This document shows, one piece after another, positions 52,534 through 62,043 of a stretch of 64,000 nt of DNA. The first letter of the stretch is position 1. Every line of letters begins with the position of its first letter. The notes below the pieces were generated by a model. The model did no database searches, had not been told where the DNA came from, and saw only the letters and a program-made list of their open reading frames with translations. The position numbers and the translations under genes were made by a program. The stretch lies in assembly GCF_029961185.1 (NCBI RefSeq), contig NZ_JASBQQ010000003.1:372001-436000 (forward strand), in the 5' to 3' direction. Origin of the DNA: Albidovulum aestuarii. GTDB taxonomy: Bacteria > Pseudomonadota > Alphaproteobacteria > Rhodobacterales > Rhodobacteraceae.

Positions 52534-52549
52534 TTGCAACCGGTTGCAA
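52534..52549. promoter_or_regulatory. LacI-type operator between iolC and dehydrogenase
   Basis: A perfect 16-base palindrome, TTGCAACCGGTTGCAA, lies in the 98-base divergent promoter between iolC and the Gfo/Idh gene. It matches the general LacI-family operator form (TTGCAA..TTGCAA with CG centre). A LacI gene lies 3.3 kb away in the same cluster. Confidence 0.75.
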
Positions 52550-52574
52550 TATGCTTGTCAGGCAGAGGTTCGAA

Positions 52575-53675
52575 ATGGCGGAGATCGGCATCGGAATTGT
52601 CGGCGGCGGCTATATGGGCAAGGCCCATTCGGTTGCCATGGCCGCTGTCGGCGCCGTCTTTGACACGAGGCTGCGGCCCCGGCTGGAAATGATCTGCGGC
52701 TCGACCGAGGAGAGCGGAAACCGCTACTGCGCCGCCTATGGCTTTCGGCGTGGCACCGGCGACTGGCGAAAGCTGGTCGAAGACCCCGCTGTGGAGGCAG
52801 TCATCATCGCCTCGCCCCAGTCGACGCATCGCGAGATCGCTGAGGCGGCCTTCGCGCTCGGCAAGCCGGTCATGTGTGAAAAGCCGATGGGGCTTGGGGT
52901 CGAGGATGCCCGCGCCATGGTGGCAGCGGCGGAGCGGGCGGGTGTCGAGAACATGGTCGCCTATAACTACATCCGCACCCCGGCCTCGCAGTTTGCGCGC
53001 AAGCTGATCGCCGAGGGCGCGCTGGGCCGCATCACCCATTTCCGGGGTGAGCATAATGAGGATTTCCACACCGATACGAGCGTGGCCGACTGGCGCAGTC
53101 AGGGTGAGGCAAACGGCTGCCTTGGCGATCTGGCACCACATGCGATCAATGCGGCGCTTGCATTGATGGGGCCGATTGCCGAACTGAACGCGGTGATGGA
53201 GACCGTCCATCCCGAACGCGGTGGGGTGAAGGTCACGAACGACGATCAGGTCCAGATGATGGTGCGCTTCGAAAGCGGGGTCACGGGCCATATTGCTGCC
53301 AGCCGCGTCGCGACCGGGCGCAAGATGGGCTATGCCTATGAGGTCACCGGCACGAAAGGCGCTATCCGCTTCGATCAGGAGGATCAGAATGCGCTCTGGC
53401 TCTATCACGCCGATGCAGCCCCCGCCGAACGGGGGTTCCGCAAGGTTCTGACCGGGCCCGCCCATCCCGACTATCTGCCCTTCTGTCAGGGGCCGGGCCA
53501 TGGCACCGGTTATCAGGATCAGATAATCATCGAGGCGCGCGATTTCCTGAGCGCGATCGAGACCGGGCAGGCGGTCTGGCCCACCTTCCGCGACGGGTTT
53601 GCCGTGCAGCAGGTCGTCGCCGCTGTCCGCGCCTCGCACGCGGCGCGGGGCTGGCGCAAACCGGCGGAGTTCTGA
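52575..53675 (+). CDS. Gfo/Idh/MocA dehydrogenase (inositol-type)
   Basis: The 366-residue NAD(P)-dependent dehydrogenase has N-terminal IGIVGGGYMGKAHSVAMAA and the family EKP motif (VMCEKPMGLGVEDARAMV, catalytic Lys). A C-terminal beta-sheet domain follows (GCLGDLAPHAINAAL with a likely His/Asp pair). In this cluster it probably oxidises an inositol isomer or a related sugar. Start 52575 has GAGG upstream. Confidence 0.82.
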   Translation: MAEIGIGIVGGGYMGKAHSVAMAAVGAVFDTRLRPRLEMICGSTEESGNRYCAAYGFRRGTGDWRKLVEDPAVEAVIIASPQSTHREIAEAAFALGKPVMCEKPMGLGVEDARAMVAAAERAGVENMVAYNYIRTPASQFARKLIAEGALGRITHFRGEHNEDFHTDTSVADWRSQGEANGCLGDLAPHAINAALALMGPIAELNAVMETVHPERGGVKVTNDDQVQMMVRFESGVTGHIAASRVATGRKMGYAYEVTGTKGAIRFDQEDQNALWLYHADAAPAERGFRKVLTGPAHPDYLPFCQGPGHGTGYQDQIIIEARDFLSAIETGQAVWPTFRDGFAVQQVVAAVRASHAARGWRKPAEF

Positions 53676-53683
53676 GGGCGGCG

Positions 53684-54574
53684 ATGATCCAGATCGGCAA
53701 TGCGCCCTGTTCCTGGGGTGTCGAGTTTCCCGATGATCCGCGCAATCCGCCCTGGCGGGCGGTTTTACGGGACTGCGCCGAAGCGGGTTATGCGGGCATC
53801 GAACTGGGCCCGGTGGGCTACATGCCCGAGGATGCGGGCGAGTTGTCCGATGCGCTGGATGAACATGGTCTGACATTGACAGGTGGCGTCGTCTTCCGCC
53901 CCTTCCACGATCCGGCGAAATGGCAGGAGGTGATGGACGGTGCGCTCAGAACCTGCAAGCTTCTGGTCGCGAACCGTGCCCGGCATTTAGTGCTTATTGA
54001 TGCGATCTCACCCCGCCGTGCGCCCACGGCGGGCCGCCCGGATGAGGCGGAACAGATTGACGCCGCTGGATGGAAAGGCTTCCGCGACCGGATTGCGACC
54101 GTCGCGCGGATGGGAACGGAGGTCTACGGGTTAACCGTCTCCATCCACGCCCATGCGGGCGGTTTCATGGATTTCGAGCCGGAACTGGAGCGGCTTTTGG
54201 AAGAAGTAGATGACGCGTTCCTGAAGATCTGCCTCGATACCGGCCATCACCTCTATGCCGGGGCCGATCCGCTGGCCTTCCTGCGGCGGCATGCTGCCCG
54301 CGTGACTTATCTGCATTTCAAGGATATCGACCCTGCCGTGAAGGCCGAGGTCATCTCCCAGCGCACGGATTTTTACGAAGCCTGCGGGCAGGGCATCTTC
54401 TGCAATCTGGGGCGCGGCGCGATGGATTTCCCCGCGCTGCGCCGGGTGCTGGGCGAGGTCGGCTACAAGGGCTGGTGCACGGTTGAACAGGAATGCGACC
54501 CGGCCGGTGCCACCAGCCCGGTCGAGGACGCCCGCGCCAACCGGCGTTATCTTCAATCTATCGGGTTCAAATAG
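53684..54574 (+). CDS. iolE: inosose dehydratase, IolE-like
   Basis: The 296-residue xylose-isomerase-like TIM barrel begins IQIGNAPCSWGVEFPDDPRN, the typical IolE start. It contains SIHAHAGGFMDFEPELERLL, ICLDTGHHLYAG and THYLHFKD-like RVTYLHFKDID segments with metal ligands. It dehydrates 2-keto-myo-inositol. It lies 8 bases after the dehydrogenase and 12 bases before the second one, so the three are co-transcribed. Confidence 0.83.
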   Translation: MIQIGNAPCSWGVEFPDDPRNPPWRAVLRDCAEAGYAGIELGPVGYMPEDAGELSDALDEHGLTLTGGVVFRPFHDPAKWQEVMDGALRTCKLLVANRARHLVLIDAISPRRAPTAGRPDEAEQIDAAGWKGFRDRIATVARMGTEVYGLTVSIHAHAGGFMDFEPELERLLEEVDDAFLKICLDTGHHLYAGADPLAFLRRHAARVTYLHFKDIDPAVKAEVISQRTDFYEACGQGIFCNLGRGAMDFPALRRVLGEVGYKGWCTVEQECDPAGATSPVEDARANRRYLQSIGFK

Positions 54575-54586
54575 GGGAGCGGCCGC

Positions 54587-55744
54587 ATGGCACGTCTGAA
54601 CTGGGGAATGATCGGCGGGGGCGAGGGCAGCCAGATCGGCCCGGCGCACAGGCTGGGGGCTGGACTTGATGGAGAATTTGCCTTCGTCGCGGGCGCGCTC
54701 GACCACCGGCCCGAGGCGGGGCGGGATTACGGGCGGCGGCTGGGTCTTGCCGCCGACCGCGCCTATGGCGACTGGCGCGAGATGCTGGAGGGCGAGAAGG
54801 GCCGGACGGACCGCGTGGACCTTGTCACCGTGGCCACGCCGAATGCGACGCATTTCGAGATCACGCGGGAGTTCCTCAAGGCGGGGTTCCACGTCCTGTG
54901 TGAAAAGCCGATGACGATGACGGTCGAGGAGGGCGAGGAGATCGTCGCGCTGGCACGCGAGACGGGGCGTATCTGCGCGGTGAATTACGGCTATACCGGC
55001 TATTCGCTGGTGCGGCACATGAAGGCAATGGTGGGGCGCGGCGATCTGGGGCGCATACGGCTGGTGGTGGCCGAGTTCGCCCATGGCCACCACGCCGATG
55101 CCGCCGACGCCGACAACCCCCGTGTGCGCTGGCGCTATGACCCGGCGCAGGCCGGTGTCTCGGCCCAGTTTGCCGATTGCGGCATCCATGCGCTTCATAT
55201 GGCGAGTTTCGTGACCGGGCAGGAGGTGGAACGGCTTTCCGCCGATACGGTCTCCTGCATCGAGAGCCGGGCGCTGGAAGACGACGCGATGGTGAATTTC
55301 CGCATGTCGGGCGGAACCGTCGGGCGGCTCTGGACCTCATCGGTGGCGATCGGACGGCAGCACGGGCTGACGCTTCAGGTCTTCGGTGAAAAGGGAGGGC
55401 TACGCTGGGCGCAGGAACAGCCGAACCAGCTTTTCTGGATGCCGCTCGGGCAGCGGTTGCAGGTGATTGAGCGCGGTGAGGCGGGACTGTCGCCCGAAGC
55501 CGACCGGACCACCCGCGTGACCATCGGCCACGCAGAGGGAATGCCTTTGGCCTTCGCCAATATTTACAAGGATCTGGCCGAGGCAATCCGGGCGCGCAAG
55601 GAGAACCGCGCGATGGATCCTGCTGCCGACCTCTACCCCCGGGCGGAGGACGGGCTCAGGTCCATGGCGGCGGTCTTTGCCGTCGCTGCCTCGGGCAAGG
55701 CCGACGGAACATGGATCGACGCGCGCCCGCCGATGTTTCGGTAG
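54587..55744 (+). CDS. Gfo/Idh/MocA oxidoreductase (second)
   Basis: The 385-residue NAD(P)-dependent oxidoreductase has Rossmann motif GMIGGGEGSQIGPAHR, catalytic lysine in LCEKPMTMTVEEGEEI and a C-terminal substrate domain with a His-rich HGHHADAADAD loop. It is of the larger Gfo/Idh type seen with sugar or inositol catabolic genes. It is not a close paralog of the 52575 enzyme. It probably processes a different isomer or ether. Confidence 0.82.
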   Translation: MARLNWGMIGGGEGSQIGPAHRLGAGLDGEFAFVAGALDHRPEAGRDYGRRLGLAADRAYGDWREMLEGEKGRTDRVDLVTVATPNATHFEITREFLKAGFHVLCEKPMTMTVEEGEEIVALARETGRICAVNYGYTGYSLVRHMKAMVGRGDLGRIRLVVAEFAHGHHADAADADNPRVRWRYDPAQAGVSAQFADCGIHALHMASFVTGQEVERLSADTVSCIESRALEDDAMVNFRMSGGTVGRLWTSSVAIGRQHGLTLQVFGEKGGLRWAQEQPNQLFWMPLGQRLQVIERGEAGLSPEADRTTRVTIGHAEGMPLAFANIYKDLAEAIRARKENRAMDPAADLYPRAEDGLRSMAAVFAVAASGKADGTWIDARPPMFR

Positions 55745-55745
55745 T

Positions 55746-55789
55746 CGGAAACTTTGAAAGTTTCCGGCCGGATTTCTTTGAAAGAAATC
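55746..55789. repeat. two adjacent palindromes centred on TTTGAAA
   Basis: CGGAAACTTT-G-AAAGTTTCCG (55746-55766) and GATTTCTTT-G-AAAGAAATC (55771-55789) stand 4 bases apart, both with the core CTTTGAAAG. They lie between a plus-strand stop and the convergent LacI gene. They could be hairpins in both transcripts or protein sites. Confidence 0.6.
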
Positions 55790-55832
55790 GGGGTCGTGCT
55801 CGCGTCGGGGGTATCCAGTTCAGAGGGTGACG

Positions 55833-56840
55833 TCAGCTTGCGGCGGGGGTGCGGAGTGTTCCGCGTTCCACCGTCTGGCAGGGAAAAAGTCGTGCTTTCG
55901 GGCCCAGCCCCGGATCGTCGGCCGTGGTCACCACGAGGTCGATTGCAGCGCTGATGATCTCGAGGATGGGCTGACGGATGGTCGTCAGGTTGATGTTCTG
56001 CCAGCCCGCCATCTCCATATCGTTGAACCCGATCAGCCCGACATCCTCTGGCACTGAGAGGCCCGCATCTTCCAAGGCGCTCAGTGCGCCGATCGAAAGC
56101 ACGTCGTCGCCGCAGAAATAGGCTTCGGCCGGCTTCCCGGCGGCCAGCAGGCGCTGCATCTCGGCCCGTCCCGCCTCGAAGGAATAGGCCTCGGCATGGC
56201 TTTCGGTCGCCGTGATGCCCGGATGCTGCGCGATTTCACCGGCGAATCCCGCGCCCCGGTCCTGAGTCGAGGTCGCGCTGGCGGGGCCGCCGAGGAAAGC
56301 CACCCGGCGGTAGCCGCAGGCGACGAGCGCCCGCGCCGCCATGCGACCGCATTCGACATTGTCGATGCCAACGACATGCACCTCTGGTGTGGGCGTGGCG
56401 CGCCCGAACGCATGGACGACCGGCAGCCCGGCATCGGCAAAGGCGCGGGCGAAGCTCGGGGGCAGGGTGGAGGAGGCGACGATCACCCCGTCCGCCGAAT
56501 ATTGCCGGAGCATCCGCACCGAATTTGCCGGGTCCGTCTCATCGCTGAGATTGACGAGAAGGGGGCGCAACCCGCGTTCCTGAAGGCCTCGGGTGAAGCG
56601 GTCGAAGACCTCGAGGAAAACTGGGTTGTGGAAGTTGTTCGACACGAGTCCGATCAGTTTTGTCCGGCCGGTCGAGAGCGCCGAGGCCAGCGCGCTTGGC
56701 ATGTAGCCGAGTTCCTCGGCGGCGCGTTCGACCTTGGCGCGGGTCCGGGCCGAGACGGAGGCGCCTTCGGTAAAGGTGCGCGACACTGCTGAGGGGGAAA
56801 CCCCGGCCCGTTCGGCGACATCTTTCAGTGTGACCGGCAT
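55833..56840 (-). CDS. LacI-family transcriptional regulator
   Basis: The 335-residue repressor has an N-terminal LacI helix-turn-helix (TLKDVAERAGVSPSAVSRTF), hinge helix near residues 45-58, and a periplasmic-binding-protein-like effector domain (IGLVSNNFHNPVFLE onward). It is encoded at the end of the inositol cluster. Operator-like palindromes occur in the divergent cluster promoter and just upstream of this gene, so it probably represses both and is induced by a pathway sugar. Confidence 0.88.
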   Translation of the reverse strand: MPVTLKDVAERAGVSPSAVSRTFTEGASVSARTRAKVERAAEELGYMPSALASALSTGRTKLIGLVSNNFHNPVFLEVFDRFTRGLQERGLRPLLVNLSDETDPANSVRMLRQYSADGVIVASSTLPPSFARAFADAGLPVVHAFGRATPTPEVHVVGIDNVECGRMAARALVACGYRRVAFLGGPASATSTQDRGAGFAGEIAQHPGITATESHAEAYSFEAGRAEMQRLLAAGKPAEAYFCGDDVLSIGALSALEDAGLSVPEDVGLIGFNDMEMAGWQNINLTTIRQPILEIISAAIDLVVTTADDPGLGPKARLFPCQTVERGTLRTPAAS

Positions 56841-56914
56841 GCGTGAACTCTGTGCAGGAGCGGCGGAAGATAGCGGCGTTACGCCCGGTTGAACAGGTCC
56901 GGAACGGATTATTA

Positions 56915-56928
56915 TGCAACCGATTGCA
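56915..56928. promoter_or_regulatory. LacI-type operator at the regulator's own promoter
   Basis: TGCAA (56915-56919) and TTGCA (56924-56928) flank CCGA, a weaker version of the palindrome at 52534-52549. It lies 75 bases ahead of the LacI start, implying autoregulation. Confidence 0.6.
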
Positions 56929-57100
56929 CGCTTTCTATCCAGGGTAGAGTAGGGCTTTGGCGTGACGGCAACAGTCCCCGTCGACCGGAGGCAATTTCGG
57001 AAGAACCACCCTGACAGGGATTACGCGGTGCCGTTAATCTTTGTTAACAAAATGCAAACAATGGCCGAAACGGCCCAATCATAACGGCGGGAGTGGCGCC

Positions 57101-58159
57101 TTGAGCAGCGCGCGGGAGCAGTACGGGACCTATATTGTTCCTCTGGTACAGACCGATCTGGACGGTCTGCGCGTTGTTGCGCCGCAGGATCTGGCGGTCG
57201 GGTCGGTCTGGCGTTGGTTCGGTGATGCGGTCCGGCTGGACGGGCCGCCGGAACATGCGATCCTCAATTTCGCAGGTGAGGGGCGAGCGTTGCGCGACCG
57301 CGCGCGGGGCTCCGTGCGCCGGATGTTCGGCAATACGCAGTCCGATGATCGGGTGTCTCTGCCGGAACCCGAGAGCGGCGCCTGCCCGATGCATGGATTC
57401 ACGGTTACGGACGGGCGGGCAAGCTACCGGGTAAGGATGGTGGGGACCGAAGTCTTCGGGACGCTGCTGGTTTTTTCCGGCGATCTGCCGCCAAAGGATG
57501 TCGACCTCTATGTCACCGATCACCTGACACACACGGCACCGCCCTCGACAGCGGCCACCGGGGTGATTTGCTTCACGCCCGGCACGCTTGTGGCAACGCC
57601 TGACGGGCTGCGTCCGGTCGAAACGATCCGGCCGGGCGATCGCGTCTCGACACGCGACGATGGCGCGCAGGAAGTGCTGTGGACCGGTGCAAGACGGATG
57701 ACCGGGGCGCGGCTTTACGCGATGCCTCATCTGCGTCCGGTACGCATCCGGTCGGGCGCGATGGGTGAGGACCGGCCCGAGGGGGATCTGATCGTATCAC
57801 CGGGGCACAGGCTCCTGTTACGCGGGGCGCAGGCCCGGGCGCTGTTCAATCAACCCGAGGTTCTGGTCGCCGCGCGCGATCTGGTCGATGGCAGGGGCGT
57901 GCTGACCGAAACCGCCCTGCGGGAAGTGACCTATATCCACCTGATGACCGCGCGCCACCAGATCGTCTGGGCCAATGGTGTCGAGGCCGAAAGCTTTCAC
58001 CCGGCAGCGGCCGATTTCGACCTGCTAAACCCGGGCGAACGGGAAGCGCTCCTGGACATCTTGCCGGGCCTCGACCGTGATCCGTTCCTTTACGGCGACT
58101 ATGCGCGGCGAAACCTGACGGCGGCCGAGGCCGCGATCATGCGCCACTCGGCGGCCTGA
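57101..58159 (+). CDS. Hint-domain protein
   Basis: In the 352-residue protein the C-terminal half is a Hedgehog/intein-type (Hint_2) domain: CFTPGTLVATPDGLRPVETI around residue 160, ISPGHR-like VSPGHRLLLRG and a C-terminal HLMTARHQIVWANGVEAESF. These proteins are frequent in Rhodobacterales and often link to secreted repeat proteins. The N-terminal 150 residues are unrecognised. The TTG start at 57101 has GGCGGGAG upstream; a TTG at 57041 is an alternative. Confidence 0.78.
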   Translation: MSSAREQYGTYIVPLVQTDLDGLRVVAPQDLAVGSVWRWFGDAVRLDGPPEHAILNFAGEGRALRDRARGSVRRMFGNTQSDDRVSLPEPESGACPMHGFTVTDGRASYRVRMVGTEVFGTLLVFSGDLPPKDVDLYVTDHLTHTAPPSTAATGVICFTPGTLVATPDGLRPVETIRPGDRVSTRDDGAQEVLWTGARRMTGARLYAMPHLRPVRIRSGAMGEDRPEGDLIVSPGHRLLLRGAQARALFNQPEVLVAARDLVDGRGVLTETALREVTYIHLMTARHQIVWANGVEAESFHPAAADFDLLNPGEREALLDILPGLDRDPFLYGDYARRNLTAAEAAIMRHSAA

Positions 58160-58395
58160 GACGCAAGGCGCGCCGGGGGGCTGCGACGCGAACCCTGAGA
58201 GTAATTCCGGCAAGATGAGGGTCGGGGCGTTGACTCTGCCGCCCGTGCCGCTATAAGCCGCCCGTCCCGGGACGAAGCGCCCGGGCATTTCATTGGTGTT
58301 GGTGGCCCCCGCAAGGGGATGCCTGTCGCCCGAAAGGGAAAGGACAACGCCCTTCATAGTCGCCACATGGCGGCGTCCAAAGAAGGAGATCAGCG
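58160..58395 (+). other. rpsD leader region
   Basis: This 236-base gene-free stretch precedes rpsD. It holds several GC-rich self-complementary runs (for example GTCCCGGGAC near 58265 and GCCCGAAAGGG near 58328) and ends in AAGGAG. It may carry promoter and S4 autoregulatory structure, but no known element was recognised. Confidence 0.3.
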
Positions 58396-59016
58396 GTGAC
58401 CAAACGCACCTCTGCCAAGTACAAAATCGACCGCCGGATGGGCGAAAACATCTGGGGCCGTCCGAAATCCCCGGTTAACAAGCGCGAATACGGCCCCGGC
58501 CAGCACGGCCAGCGCCGCAAGGCAAAGCTTTCCGACTTCGGCACGCAGCTGCGCGCCAAGCAGAAGCTGAAGGGCTATTACGGCGATCTGACCGAAAAGC
58601 AGTTCCGCCGCATCTATGCCGAGGCCGAGCGCGTCAAGGGCGACACCGGTGAAAACCTGGTCGGCCTGCTGGAGCGCCGCCTCGACGCCGTCGTCTATCG
58701 CGCCAAGTTCGTGCCGACGATCTTCGCCGCCCGCCAGTTCGTGAACCACGGCCACGTGACCGTGAACGGCAAGCGCGTGAACATCGGTTCCTACCGCGTC
58801 AAGGAAGGCGACGTGGTCGCCGTCCGCGACAAGTCGCGCCAGCTTGCCCTCGTGCTCGAAGCCGTGGGCCTCGCCGAGCGTGACGTGCCCGACTACATCG
58901 AGGCTGACCATTCCAAGATGACCGCAACCTTCGTCCGCACCCCGGCGCTGGGCGACGTTCCCTATGCGGTTCAGATGGAACCGAACCTCGTCGTCGAATT
59001 CTACGCGAAGAACTGA
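58396..59016 (+). CDS. rpsD: 30S ribosomal protein S4
   Basis: The 206-residue primary 16S rRNA-binding protein has N-terminal [20 protein letters not shown], the conserved [16 protein letters not shown] segment, and the S4 RNA-binding domain ([28 protein letters not shown]). The GTG start has AAGGAG well placed. A strong terminator follows. Core gene, useful for placing the organism. Confidence 0.97.
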   Translation: MTKRTSAKYKIDRRMGENIWGRPKSPVNKREYGPGQHGQRRKAKLSDFGTQLRAKQKLKGYYGDLTEKQFRRIYAEAERVKGDTGENLVGLLERRLDAVVYRAKFVPTIFAARQFVNHGHVTVNGKRVNIGSYRVKEGDVVAVRDKSRQLALVLEAVGLAERDVPDYIEADHSKMTATFVRTPALGDVPYAVQMEPNLVVEFYAKN

Positions 59017-59045
59017 TCCGCCTCAGCGGCAGGACCCGTTACTCA

Positions 59046-59079
59046 GGGGTCGCGGCGCCGCCGCGGCCCCTTTTTCTTT
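59046..59079 (+). terminator. rho-independent terminator after rpsD
   Basis: A long GC stem (GGGGTCGCGGCG with CGCCGCGGCCCC, one T-G mismatch) is followed by TTTTTCTTT, about 30 bases past the rpsD stop. Confidence 0.8.
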
Positions 59080-59144
59080 GTCAGATCGCGCTGGCCATGT
59101 GGCGAGCCGCCCGCTAGAAAACCCCGAACCAGTCAGAGGCCGAC

Positions 59145-60230
59145 ATGACCGACCCGATCCGCCCGCAGCCCGGCATCATGGAGATCGCGCTTTATCAGGG
59201 CGGGGCAAGCCATGTGGCGGGCATCACCGATGCGGTGAAGCTGTCGTCGAACGAAAACCCGTTCGGGGCGTCGGAGAAGGCGAAAGAGGCCTATACCCGC
59301 GCGGTCCACAACCTGCACCGCTACCCTTCGACCGATCACGCAAAGCTGCGCGGGGCCATCGGCGAGGTTCACGGGCTCGACCCCGCGCGGATCATCTGCG
59401 GCACCGGTTCGGACGAGGTACTGCTGTTGCTCTGTCAGGCCTATGCCGGGCCGGGGGATGAGGTGATCTATACCCAGCACGGCTTCCTCATGTACCCGAT
59501 CGCGGCACGGTCGGTCGGGGCCACGCCGGTGCAGGTGAAGGAGCGCGACCGCACCGTCGATGTGGATGCGATTCTGGCGGCTGCGAATGAGAAAACGAAG
59601 ATCGTGTTCATCGCCAATCCCAACAACCCGACCGGCACGATGATCGGTGCGGGCGAGGTGGCGCGGCTGGCCGACGGGCTGCCGAAGCAGGCGATCCTTG
59701 TCCTTGACGGGGCTTACGCGGAATACGTCGAGGGCTTTGACGGCGGTGCAACGCTGGCGACCGAGCGGCCCAATGTCTTCATGACGCGGACGTTTTCCAA
59801 GATCTACGGGCTGGGCGGGCTCCGGATCGGCTGGGGTTATGGCGCGCAGGCGATCATCGACGTGCTGAACCGCATCCGCAATCCGTTCAACCTGTCGCAT
59901 GGCCAGCTTGAGGCGGGCGAGGCAGCGGTGCGCGATCAGGGCTTCGTCGAGAAATGCCGCGCGGAGAATGCGCGGATGCGGGTCTGGCTGGCCGAGGCCT
60001 TGGCGGAGCATGGCGTGCCCTCGGACACGTCCATGGCAAATTTCATCCTCGCCCGCTTCGCAAATGAGGCCGAAGCAACCGCCTGTGATGCGCATCTGCA
60101 ATCTGAAGGGCTGATCGTGCGCAGGGTGGCGAGCTATGGCCTGCCGCATTGCCTGCGCATCACAATCGGGGATGAGGCCGCCTGCCGCCGGGTGGCGACG
60201 GCGATCGCAAAGTTCAAAGGGCGTGGCTGA
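59145..60230 (+). CDS. hisC: histidinol-phosphate aminotransferase
   Basis: The 361-residue fold-type I PLP enzyme transfers an amino group to imidazole-acetol phosphate in histidine synthesis, and may also serve aromatic amino acids. It has [42 protein letters not shown] and the PLP lysine in [17 protein letters not shown]. It overlaps the prephenate dehydrogenase by one base. This hisC-tyrA pairing is common in alphaproteobacteria and points to a dual aromatic role. Confidence 0.92.
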   Translation: MTDPIRPQPGIMEIALYQGGASHVAGITDAVKLSSNENPFGASEKAKEAYTRAVHNLHRYPSTDHAKLRGAIGEVHGLDPARIICGTGSDEVLLLLCQAYAGPGDEVIYTQHGFLMYPIAARSVGATPVQVKERDRTVDVDAILAAANEKTKIVFIANPNNPTGTMIGAGEVARLADGLPKQAILVLDGAYAEYVEGFDGGATLATERPNVFMTRTFSKIYGLGGLRIGWGYGAQAIIDVLNRIRNPFNLSHGQLEAGEAAVRDQGFVEKCRAENARMRVWLAEALAEHGVPSDTSMANFILARFANEAEATACDAHLQSEGLIVRRVASYGLPHCLRITIGDEAACRRVATAIAKFKGRG

Positions 60231-61150
60231 TGGCTGTGATCTATGACCGCGTGGCTTTGATCGGGCTCGGCCTTATCGCCTCGTCGATGGCCCATGCGAT
60301 GAAGAAATGGGGCCTCTCTGGAAGCATCGCGGGTTATGCCAAGACCGAGGCGACGCGCGAGGCGGCGCTGGAACTGGGCTTCTGCGACGAGGTTTTCGCC
60401 ACCGCAGGCGAAGCGGTGCAGAATGCTGATCTGGTGGTTCTCGCAGTGCCGGTCGGTGTAATGGGCGCGGTTGCGGCCGAGATTCGCCCGCATCTGAAAC
60501 CCGGCGCGACCGTCACCGATGTCGGCTCGGTCAAGCAGGCTGTGGTCGAGGCGGTGGGGCCGCATATCCCCGAAGGTGTCGATTTCGTACCCGGCCACCC
60601 CTTGGCGGGGACGGAGCATTCCGGGCCGCGATCGGGCTTTGCCACGCTCTTTCAGAACCGGTTCACTCTCTTGACACCCGGCGATGTCCGGCCCGAGGCG
60701 GTCGCGCGGTTGCGCGCCTTCTGGGAAGGGATGGGTGCGCTCGTGGAAGAGATGGAGCCCGATCACCATGATCTGGTTCTCGCCGTCACCAGCCACACAC
60801 CGCACCTCATCGCTTACACGATGGTGGGCGTTGCAGATCACCTGCGGCGCGTGACCGAAAGCGAGGTCATCAAGTATTCCGCTGCGGGTTTCCGTGACTT
60901 TACCCGGATCGCCGCGTCGGACCCGACGATGTGGCGCGACGTGTTCCTGACCAACAAGGAGGCGACGCTCGATATCCTCGGCCGCTTCACCGAGGAGCTT
61001 TTCGCCCTGCAACGGGCGATCCGGATGGGCGACGGGGACGAGCTCTTCAATTATTTTACCCGGACACGCGCCATCCGGCGGGGGATCATCGAGGCCGGAC
61101 AAGACACTGCCGCCCCGGACTTTGGCCGGAGCAAGGCCGACGGGACATGA
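60230..61150 (+). CDS. tyrA: prephenate/arogenate dehydrogenase
   Basis: The 306-residue NAD(P)-dependent dehydrogenase of tyrosine synthesis has Rossmann motif ALIGLGLIASSMAHAMK and VGSVKQAVVEA. The catalytic region is GHPLAGTEHSGPRSGFATLF, and the all-alpha domain includes SHTPHLIAYTMVG. Coupled to hisC by a TGATG overlap and to the next gene by an ATGA overlap. Could be named tyrC (cyclohexadienyl dehydrogenase). Confidence 0.9.
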   Translation: MAVIYDRVALIGLGLIASSMAHAMKKWGLSGSIAGYAKTEATREAALELGFCDEVFATAGEAVQNADLVVLAVPVGVMGAVAAEIRPHLKPGATVTDVGSVKQAVVEAVGPHIPEGVDFVPGHPLAGTEHSGPRSGFATLFQNRFTLLTPGDVRPEAVARLRAFWEGMGALVEEMEPDHHDLVLAVTSHTPHLIAYTMVGVADHLRRVTESEVIKYSAAGFRDFTRIAASDPTMWRDVFLTNKEATLDILGRFTEELFALQRAIRMGDGDELFNYFTRTRAIRRGIIEAGQDTAAPDFGRSKADGT

Positions 61151-61947
61151 CCCGACGGGTGGCATATCGGCTGTCGGCTGCGCTGGCTGCGCTTCTGGCG
61201 TTTGCTCAGGCCGGCAGCGCCAATGCACCGGAAATCTCTCCCCGCCCGATGCCCCGGCCGGTGCTGACCGGCACCGCGACCGAAACGGTCGTCAGCCCGT
61301 TGGCGGCTTTCGCGCCTGAGGTCTCGCTGCGCCCGGTCCCACGTCCCACCGGTCTGGTCGCGCCGGAGCGTGTCGAACGCGCTGCATTCCGCACCCAGCC
61401 GCTGCCGGAGGTGACAACCGGGCGTAAGGGTGCGCTCTGCGGTGATCTGGCTTTGAAGGGTAAGACCATTCCACCGATCAAGGGCAGGTTGAACGGGTGC
61501 GGGTTTGAGGATGGCGTCAGCCTGATTTCGGTATCCGGCGTAGCCCTGACCCAGCCCGCCGCGATGGACTGCACGACTGCCAAAGCTCTGAAACAATGGG
61601 TCGACAACGGCGTCAAACCCGCGATCGGCAAGAAGGGCGGCGGAGTCGCAGCATTGCAAGTGGCAGCAAGCTATGCCTGCCGGGGTCGCAACAACGTTAA
61701 GGGTGCGAAAGTGTCCGAACACGGCAAGGGACGCGCCGTCGACATCTCGGCCATCCTGCTGGCCAACGGGACTGCCATCACCGTGGAAAAAGGCTGGGGA
61801 TCAAAGAGCTACGGCAAATCGCTTGCCCGGATGCGCAAGGCGGCCTGCGGACCTTTCAATACGGTGCTGGGCCCGGGATCGGACCGGCATCACCACGATC
61901 ACTTCCACCTGGATACAGCGCGCGGGCGCGGAGCCTATTGCAAATAG
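61147..61947 (+). CDS. extensin-like family secreted protein
   Basis: The 266-residue protein has a signal peptide (LSAALAALLAFAQAGSANA). A Pro/Arg-rich segment (ISPRPMPRPV repeated as SLRPVPRPT) follows, then a C-terminal extensin-like domain of about 170 residues (CGDLALKGKTIPPI, AMDCTTAKALKQWV, ASYACRGRNNVKGAKVSEHG, HHHDHFHLDTARGRGAYC). The His cluster HHHDHFH suggests metal binding as in peptidases of this fold. Acts in the envelope. Its start overlaps the tyrA stop. Confidence 0.85.
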   Translation: MTRRVAYRLSAALAALLAFAQAGSANAPEISPRPMPRPVLTGTATETVVSPLAAFAPEVSLRPVPRPTGLVAPERVERAAFRTQPLPEVTTGRKGALCGDLALKGKTIPPIKGRLNGCGFEDGVSLISVSGVALTQPAAMDCTTAKALKQWVDNGVKPAIGKKGGGVAALQVAASYACRGRNNVKGAKVSEHGKGRAVDISAILLANGTAITVEKGWGSKSYGKSLARMRKAACGPFNTVLGPGSDRHHHDHFHLDTARGRGAYCK

Positions 61948-62043
61948 CCTACGCAAAGTACGCTGTGAGAACTGACCTCATCACATTTTGCCGATAAGCG
62001 GCGGCTGGCCGGATGTCGGCCAACCAATGGTTGAACATTGACC

